Shown in pieces: positions 6,076 through 11,158 of a stretch of 11,158 nt of DNA (positions are counted from its first letter, which is position 1; each line of letters opens with the position of its first letter). The DNA lies in the NCBI GenBank assembly GCA_008363265.1, contig RHKR01000037.1, positions 1-11,158 of the forward strand. Direction: 5' to 3'. Under the pieces are notes generated by a model. That model saw only the letters and a program-made list of their open reading frames with translations. It was not told the origin of the DNA and searched no databases. Origin of the DNA: Chlorobiota bacterium. GTDB taxonomy: Bacteria > Bacteroidota > Ignavibacteria > Ignavibacteriales > Ignavibacteriaceae. A program made the position numbers and the translations under genes.

Positions 6076-7971
6076 TCAGAGGTAATACCTCCAGTCGAAA
6101 GCGATCCTCAAACCGACAAACCAGAGGTTTTCGAGAGGCTTTAATTTTACATTCACGTTCTCCACAAGTGCCATATCATACGGGATGTCAACCCCGCCGT
6201 AGAACTGGACGAAAAGCTTGGAGCTTTGATCTGACGCGAAAGTTCTGAACGGCCGGTATTCGAGTATCGGCAGTTCGATCCTGGTAGACTTGTACGAAGC
6301 CAGCACGAAACCACGGTCATTGTTCGGGTCAACTCCTTCATGGAAAGCAACATCCTTGTCGACCAAACCGAACAACTGGACATTAACCTCCCTGCCGAGA
6401 ATGAACTGAAACCTTCCGATCGATGTGGAAATACCCGCCTGCCATGGGATCAGACCCCCGTTCGCGGCAAAAGCTGCCATCTTTTCAAGGGTCTGAGGTG
6501 CGATCCAGGTAAGGAAGGGTGTGGTAAATATAAGGTCACCAGGAATAAGGAAGAACGGGCATCTTAGTTTAAGGCTGATCGAACTCCTCGGCGGGATCGA
6601 AGAAAGAAGGTTCCCATAGGCTTTGGTTTCAGCCATGTCAACTATCCCCGAAGTGGCGCCTGTTTCGCGCTTTATTCCCACACCGATGAACGCGAGCCCG
6701 TCACTCGACTCGCTTAAAACACCATCAAGCCCTACGCCGAATTTGATGGTCGCATCCACACCCGAAATGGCACCCGGGTAGTTCTGGCTTGGTCCGAAAC
6801 TTCTGGAGACCACGGTACCCGTCATTGATGCCGCGAGTCCGATGAAGAATCCCAGTTCTGACCGGAAGCGCGGCAATTCGCCAAGACCCTGATTAAGGGC
6901 CGGAACGGGAGTATCCATAAAAATTGGAACTGCCATCGCAACAACATTGCTGTCAATGTTCATTTCAGGCATGAAGTCAGTTTTGGAGATATTGAAATCA
7001 CCGGGTGTTGAAGGATCGATACCGTTAAACGGGGGGATGTTTACAGTAATTGAACCCGCGAAGGCGTCAATTACCTGTTCCAGGCTCATTCTAACCAAAT
7101 GCGCGGTTCTCTCAATATCTTCATTTCTGATCCACGCATCTCCCACGATAATAATCGACTCGCCGTTCCAGGTCGTGGTCTGAATACCGCGCTCGTTGTA
7201 GTAGTCGTGCGATCCTTTTTTCTGTGAAGGATCACCCCAGACGCCGGCGGCATGTCCAGCGGCGGTAAAATCTTCGAGGAAGTGGAGGGCAAACGCCTCA
7301 TCAGCCAGTGCCGAGATCACGATCCTGGCTCTTTCCTCACCGGTCAGGTTTGCAGTGGCGCAGTAAGATGCTTTGTACAGTGCCAGATGATGATAGATAA
7401 TGTATACACCCAGTGCGTTCAGATCAGCCCCGGGCGCGATACAATAATTAAGATATGACCGGAGGGACTGATGCATGTTTGACAGTGACCTGAGGAAATG
7501 GACATCATTGTGTCCGGCCCTCGAGGCGTATTCGGGATCGGCTCTTTGGAACCGGAGGTCAGAATCGCGCAGGGCATTGAGCACGTCATCCCTGGAGTCA
7601 GCTGCGGCAAGATCAAGTTTCAATTCATAAGCTATCTCGCAGACATTATCGATCCAATCGGAGTTGAGAACAATATTTAGCATGTCTTTGCCCGAGACCG
7701 AGTGATCACCGCTGATAGCCGGCCATGACGCAAGATCGATCAGCGACTTTGAAGTGACGGTACCCTCGAAGATCACAGAAGGTGAAAGCCTGTTTTCATA
7801 ACCGGTGCGTGCGAGCTTCCAGAGGGCTTCAAGTTGCTGCCTTTTTTCAGAGGAGAGTTTCCCGATTCCAACGCGCATTATATCCCTGTGCTCGGGGAAT
7901 ATCCAGGCGTACGTGGTACCATACTGAAGCAGAAAAAATGACAGGAGGAGCAAAAATTTCAGGTATCTCAT
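6076..7971 (-). CDS. Exported phospholipase C/S1-P1 nuclease-like zinc domain fused to a probable outer-membrane beta-barrel
   Basis: The protein has 631 residues. Residues 1-22 are a signal peptide ending TTYA, so the mature chain would begin with Trp23, and His28 becomes mature residue 6. P1 nuclease has the same arrangement (Trp1 and His6 bind zinc), and zinc-dependent phospholipase C also uses an N-terminal Trp. Other candidate ligands follow in family order: Asp89/His90 after an ASW motif, His154 or His158, then His230-x3-Asp234-x5-His240, which matches the spacing known in P1 nuclease (116, 120, 126), and His255. The all-alpha domain spans about 23-305. Residues about 360-631 are rich in alternating strands and end in an aromatic-rich stretch (AFDWRYYL), as in an outer-membrane barrel. 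The likely role is hydrolysis of phosphodiesters, in phospholipid or nucleic acid, at the envelope; the substrate cannot be told from sequence. The gene lies 5 bp after the MscS-family gene. It lacks a good Shine-Dalgarno (only GGCGGA about 9 nt upstream), so it is probably translated by coupling. Confidence 0.8.
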   Translation of the reverse strand: MRYLKFLLLLSFFLLQYGTTYAWIFPEHRDIMRVGIGKLSSEKRQQLEALWKLARTGYENRLSPSVIFEGTVTSKSLIDLASWPAISGDHSVSGKDMLNIVLNSDWIDNVCEIAYELKLDLAAADSRDDVLNALRDSDLRFQRADPEYASRAGHNDVHFLRSLSNMHQSLRSYLNYCIAPGADLNALGVYIIYHHLALYKASYCATANLTGEERARIVISALADEAFALHFLEDFTAAGHAAGVWGDPSQKKGSHDYYNERGIQTTTWNGESIIIVGDAWIRNEDIERTAHLVRMSLEQVIDAFAGSITVNIPPFNGIDPSTPGDFNISKTDFMPEMNIDSNVVAMAVPIFMDTPVPALNQGLGELPRFRSELGFFIGLAASMTGTVVSRSFGPSQNYPGAISGVDATIKFGVGLDGVLSESSDGLAFIGVGIKRETGATSGIVDMAETKAYGNLLSSIPPRSSISLKLRCPFFLIPGDLIFTTPFLTWIAPQTLEKMAAFAANGGLIPWQAGISTSIGRFQFILGREVNVQLFGLVDKDVAFHEGVDPNNDRGFVLASYKSTRIELPILEYRPFRTFASDQSSKLFVQFYGGVDIPYDMALVENVNVKLKPLENLWFVGLRIAFDWRYYL

Positions 7972-7976
7972 TTTTT

Positions 7977-10427
7977 CTATTCCGCCCCGTTTTTTATTTC
8001 TGTCACCTGTTTTATGTTAATGTCCCTTTGGGGGAACGGGATCTCGATGCCATTCTCAGAGAGTGTCTTTTCGATGGCGATCATCAGATCACTTCGGATA
8101 ATTACAGCTGAATCAAAGTCGGCCGTCCAGCACCGGAGCTCGAACACTATTGAGCTGTCGGCGAGATCCTTCATGAAAACATTGGGCGGGGGAGTTTCCA
8201 GCACATTTTCGTGGGCCGCCGCGCAAGCTTTCAACAATCCGACAACTTTCTCCGGTCTTGTTCCGTACGCCACTCCGACGGGGATATCGATCCTCTTTTG
8301 TTTGTCTGAGAATGTCCAGTTGATAAGTCTGTTCGAGATCAGATTACCGTTCGGCACAATAACCTCGGCACCTTCCCAGGTTTTGATAACGCTTGACCGG
8401 ATACCGATACGGCGTACCACTCCGGAAAGTTCATCCACCTGAACGGCATCACCGATGTGGATCGGGCGCTCGAAGATCAGGATTATACCTGATATGAAGT
8501 TCTTGACAATATCCTGCAAACCGAAACCGATACCGACGCCAAGAGCTCCCGCAAGAAGTGAGAAACGGTTCATATCGAGTCCGGAACTTACCACCGCGAA
8601 TATTATCCCGAACCCGGAGATAAGGTAAAAGGTAACAGCGGAGATGGTAGCTGGCACACCCCGGTCGAGGTCCATCCTTATGAGGATGTCCTTTTCAAGA
8701 ATAAATCTTATGAACTGTGCTAATTTTACCGCGATCCAGACTGAGAAGAAGAATACGATTATAGTCTCAACCTTCAGGGAGAGATCGCCAACATTGATCT
8801 CCGCGCCGAGAAGTGACTCCAAAAACTCCCAGGTAACAACAAACATTCCGAAGCTCCTAAGAACAACAGAAACGGCAAGAATTTTAACCAGGACGGAGAT
8901 GAACCCCGCAATCTTTTTACTCATCAGATCGTAGTGGTCACGCACGATCAGTGAAAACTTCGCAGTGTCTGTGTTCAGGAAAAGGAGGATCGACCCGAGG
9001 ATGAAACGCTGAAGTATCGTAAGAACCGCGATACCGTTGATGCTGTTCAGCACACCGTTTACAATCGTTATGCTCACCATCAGATAACCGAAGAGGTTGG
9101 CGATGAAAGCGATCGCCATCAGCACGGTTAGCGTTCTGAAGAGGAGTTTGACATAACGGTGGAAAAGATCGACCCTGGCTGCCACTTCCCTGTTCAGTTG
9201 CACCCATAACAGTACCCCGATCGAGAATGCTGTAATTATCGTGAGCAGGATCCTCTCTGCATCGGAACCGCTTCCTGAAACCAGCTTCAACTTCTGAAGG
9301 ACCAGGAAAGCTCCCACTATATGGATGGTCCGGTGATACCGGCGGTCACTGATCTGCCTGAAGATCAGGATGATCGGGAAGATCATCAGAAGATGTATCA
9401 CTGTAAGGAATATCTCGGGGACATCGCTTATCACGATGTTCAGAGAGAAGAGAAAGATAAATACCAAGGTGGTGAAGGGGAAATTGAACGGCATCCCTGA
9501 TCTTTGCAGCAGCGGGTCGTCCGGGGTTATCCTTTTGAAAAACCTCGACATTGCGATGATCACTCCCGCGAGCAGGAGGAAATAAACAACAATTACGAGC
9601 AGGAAGCCGGTACCGCCGGTGAAAAATGTACCCGTGGCAGTCAGATAAACCGAGCCGATATTAACGAACGATGTAAAGAAAGACCTGCTTTGTGCCGAGG
9701 ATGCAAAAAAGTCCCAAAGTGTTGATGAGTTCTGCACAAACAGCTCCCTCTTGCTGAGAAGGAAGTAATCCTTGACCTGAGAGAGCATCAGTTCGGTCTG
9801 GACGTAATCTTCAACCAATTGATTCTGCGACTTGAGAAGCCTGTCGATTCCGGAGGTAAGTTTACCCGAAGTTTCCACCAGTTCATATTTAAGGCTGCGG
9901 ATCTTCTGCAGAATCGAAGCGGGTGCTGAATTTGCGACCGCGACCGAATCTGTAAGCCTCCATACTTCGATCTTCTTCTTCAGGCCTGCCTGCTGAGCCG
10001 AAAGTGTCGTCACAATGCCTGAAACATCAGTGTTCCAGCTGTCCATCCCGCTTTTCTGTCTTGTCCAGAGCCTGAGATATTCAGAGAGGGCTTCAACGTA
10101 TTCTTTGGAAAGATCGGTCTGCGCGGTGGCTGTTTTCAGAGAAGCGAAATTCTGCTTTATTGCTGCCAGTTGCTGTTCGATCTCGCCGAACCTGCCTGAG
10201 GGGAGTAGTGACCGGTTCACTCCATCGAGCCACACCTTGTCGGCAACGTACGCATTGGGGACCGACTTTACATCATGGAAGAGGGTATCGGCTGTGGGGT
10301 ATGCTGTCTTGGTGGTATCATCCTGTGCATTTACCGGTATCGCCGGAAGGATACAGAAGATGCAGATCAGAGTGATCAGCTTCAGAAAGCCGTTGAGAGT
10401 TGTACCGGCATTAATAATTTTATGCAA
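7977..10427 (-). CDS. Large MscS-family mechanosensitive ion channel
   Basis: The protein has 816 residues. Residues 1-34 hold a signal sequence ending VNAQ, and residues about 75-225 form a helical, probably coiled-coil periplasmic domain. About ten membrane segments follow (near 274-295, 315-333, 338-357, 391-409, 428-450, 467-484, 507-528, 553-577, 592-614). The MscS core comes next: a Gly/Ala-rich pore helix at 624-652 (LLAGALGVGIGFGLQDIVKN), the beta domain at 653-705 with ERPIHIGD and VPNGNLISN, and the C-terminal alpha/beta domain to about 806 ending GIEIPFPQRD. This layout, with extra N-terminal helices and a periplasmic domain, recalls MscK and MscM, but it is shorter than MscK (about 1120 residues). 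Such channels open under membrane tension to release solutes during osmotic down-shock. The start is TTG: it follows a perfect Shine-Dalgarno, no in-frame ATG or GTG lies upstream before the previous stop, and the signal peptide fits. It lies 36 bp after the partial gene on its right and 5 bp before the next gene. Confidence 0.95.
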   Translation of the reverse strand: MHKIINAGTTLNGFLKLITLICIFCILPAIPVNAQDDTTKTAYPTADTLFHDVKSVPNAYVADKVWLDGVNRSLLPSGRFGEIEQQLAAIKQNFASLKTATAQTDLSKEYVEALSEYLRLWTRQKSGMDSWNTDVSGIVTTLSAQQAGLKKKIEVWRLTDSVAVANSAPASILQKIRSLKYELVETSGKLTSGIDRLLKSQNQLVEDYVQTELMLSQVKDYFLLSKRELFVQNSSTLWDFFASSAQSRSFFTSFVNIGSVYLTATGTFFTGGTGFLLVIVVYFLLLAGVIIAMSRFFKRITPDDPLLQRSGMPFNFPFTTLVFIFLFSLNIVISDVPEIFLTVIHLLMIFPIILIFRQISDRRYHRTIHIVGAFLVLQKLKLVSGSGSDAERILLTIITAFSIGVLLWVQLNREVAARVDLFHRYVKLLFRTLTVLMAIAFIANLFGYLMVSITIVNGVLNSINGIAVLTILQRFILGSILLFLNTDTAKFSLIVRDHYDLMSKKIAGFISVLVKILAVSVVLRSFGMFVVTWEFLESLLGAEINVGDLSLKVETIIVFFFSVWIAVKLAQFIRFILEKDILIRMDLDRGVPATISAVTFYLISGFGIIFAVVSSGLDMNRFSLLAGALGVGIGFGLQDIVKNFISGIILIFERPIHIGDAVQVDELSGVVRRIGIRSSVIKTWEGAEVIVPNGNLISNRLINWTFSDKQKRIDIPVGVAYGTRPEKVVGLLKACAAAHENVLETPPPNVFMKDLADSSIVFELRCWTADFDSAVIIRSDLMIAIEKTLSENGIEIPFPQRDINIKQVTEIKNGAE

Positions 10428-10430
10428 AAG

Positions 10431-10438
10431 ACCTCCTT
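10431..10438 (-). promoter_or_regulatory. Perfect Shine-Dalgarno that decides a TTG start
   Basis: AAGGAGGT is a full match to the 16S anti-Shine-Dalgarno and stands 3 nt before TTG at 10425-10427. The spacing is short, but there is no better in-frame start on either side: the upstream frame is closed by the preceding gene's stop at 10464-10466. Confidence 0.7.
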
Positions 10439-10463
10439 GATCGAGGTTGAGAATTACCGCAGA

Positions 10464-11158
10464 TTATTGAAGAGACGTGATCTGCTTGTTGGTTTTTGAG
10501 CGTCCGATGAACATGCCGATCCCGTCACCCTGAACGTTCCACTTCACTGAAGTGGAGGGTTGTCCGAAAACGGCATCCGAGAGTTTGCTCGAACCTTTTG
10601 TTTTGAAATAATCGTAAAAAGCTTCATCATATACATAAACCCCCACACCCAGATCCTGGGGGCGGGAGGCATAGGAAGCCGGGATCTCAGCCGAAAGAAC
10701 CTGCAGTGTCAGGGAATTAGAGTTCGGAAGTTTCTTCATTACAGTATTGTACCTGGTGTCCTCGGCGTAGATCTGACCGGTCTGGGTGTATGACAGCCAT
10801 GTAATGGCGTATGTTTCCGAACCGCGGGGGGTGATCTCGGCACTCATCACCCTGATCGTTTTACCTGTGTCATTTTTTGAATTCACCATGTAGACTCCAC
10901 CAATCGAACCGGCATCCGGAATTGTTGTTATCGCACCTGCCGAAAGATTCTCCCACGAAACGAGTATCTCATATGTCTTGCCCGCCCTCGCGCGAACTGT
11001 AGCAGGAGCTGAATATAGTCCGTCTTTCGTGTGCCGGAGAATATACCGGAGTGTATCCACTTTAATTGATACGATGGCATCACTCAGGTTGGCGAAATCA
11101 CCACGGAATGGAACTGCAACGGGGAGTGTTCTGCCCACGTAGATATCCTTGATCTGCT
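10464..11158 (-). CDS. Beta-rich envelope protein resembling DUF4249, 5' end cut by window edge
   Basis: About 231 C-terminal residues are visible. A GTG at 11138 could be read as a start, but the frame stays open to the edge and the preceding residues (QIKDIY) continue a strand-like pattern, so the true start is probably outside. The visible part has an Ig-like first half (AIVSIKVDTLRYIL, then KDGLYS and GKTYEILVSW, followed by AITTIPDAG). The later part contains YDEAFYDYFK and a terminal block ending GDGIGMFIG. This order of motifs resembles DUF4249, a family of Bacteroidota lipoproteins often near SusC/SusD-type or TonB systems, but I recognise it only by pattern. The signal or lipobox that would confirm this lies outside the window. 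It is the first visible gene of the run leading into the MscS-family channel and is in the same reading frame as that gene, separated by its TAA stop and 36 bp. Confidence 0.75.
   Translation of the reverse strand, partial: QIKDIYVGRTLPVAVPFRGDFANLSDAIVSIKVDTLRYILRHTKDGLYSAPATVRARAGKTYEILVSWENLSAGAITTIPDAGSIGGVYMVNSKNDTGKTIRVMSAEITPRGSETYAITWLSYTQTGQIYAEDTRYNTVMKKLPNSNSLTLQVLSAEIPASYASRPQDLGVGVYVYDEAFYDYFKTKGSSKLSDAVFGQPSTSVKWNVQGDGIGMFIGRSKTNKQITSLQ

Noticed and set aside
6055..6090. Bidirectional terminator between the convergent genes
   Set aside because: Only a 3-bp CTC/GAG pairing can be drawn around the 10-bp gap, with no T-run after a stable stem.
11136..11138. GTG as the start of the rightmost gene
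   Set aside because: The frame is open to the window edge, no Shine-Dalgarno lies at a suitable distance, and there is no signal peptide after it. The gene is more likely truncated.

Overview
The window reads as a coding-dense chromosomal segment from a Gram-negative bacterium of the Bacteroidota/Chlorobi (FCB) assemblage, most likely near the Ignavibacteria. The complete protein at 2352-5138 ends in a type IX secretion (T9SS) sorting tail with the signature NYPNPFNP, preceded by an LPVELVSF-type linker domain. Several genes have clear Shine-Dalgarno sequences (up to a perfect AAGGAGGT). This fits the Chlorobi/Ignavibacteria side better than typical Bacteroidia or Flavobacteriia, which largely lack them. 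The taxonomic placement is an inference from these traits.

Left part (1-5138, minus strand): two tandem paralogues, separated by 8 bp, encode very large secreted repeat proteins. Each has a signal peptide, a short conserved N-terminal module, fourteen repeats of about 46 residues (YAGGxF ... IAKWNGTxW) and a C-terminal linker. The complete copy also shows the T9SS tail; the other copy runs off the left edge before its tail. Repeats 7 and 14 are the degenerate ones, which suggests two seven-bladed beta-propellers in series. The copies agree repeat for repeat, so they arose by whole-gene duplication. Sixty bases at the left edge are identical to the matching part of the other copy.

Middle (5139-6065): a 279-bp divergent intergenic region carries a candidate minus-strand promoter. 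A plus-strand gene for a small predicted outer-membrane beta-barrel follows and converges on the next cluster with only 10 bp between stop codons.

Right part (6076-11158, minus strand): a likely three-gene operon, read right to left. It encodes a partial beta-rich protein resembling DUF4249, a large MscS-family mechanosensitive channel starting at TTG behind a perfect Shine-Dalgarno, and a 631-residue exported protein. That last protein joins a phospholipase C/S1-P1 nuclease-like zinc domain, with the catalytic Trp predicted at the mature N-terminus, to a probable outer-membrane beta-barrel. Everything in the window appears to act in or outside the cell envelope. No RNA genes, mobile elements, CRISPR arrays or convincing terminators were seen. 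The most unusual items are the zinc-hydrolase/barrel fusion and the paired double-propeller T9SS proteins.
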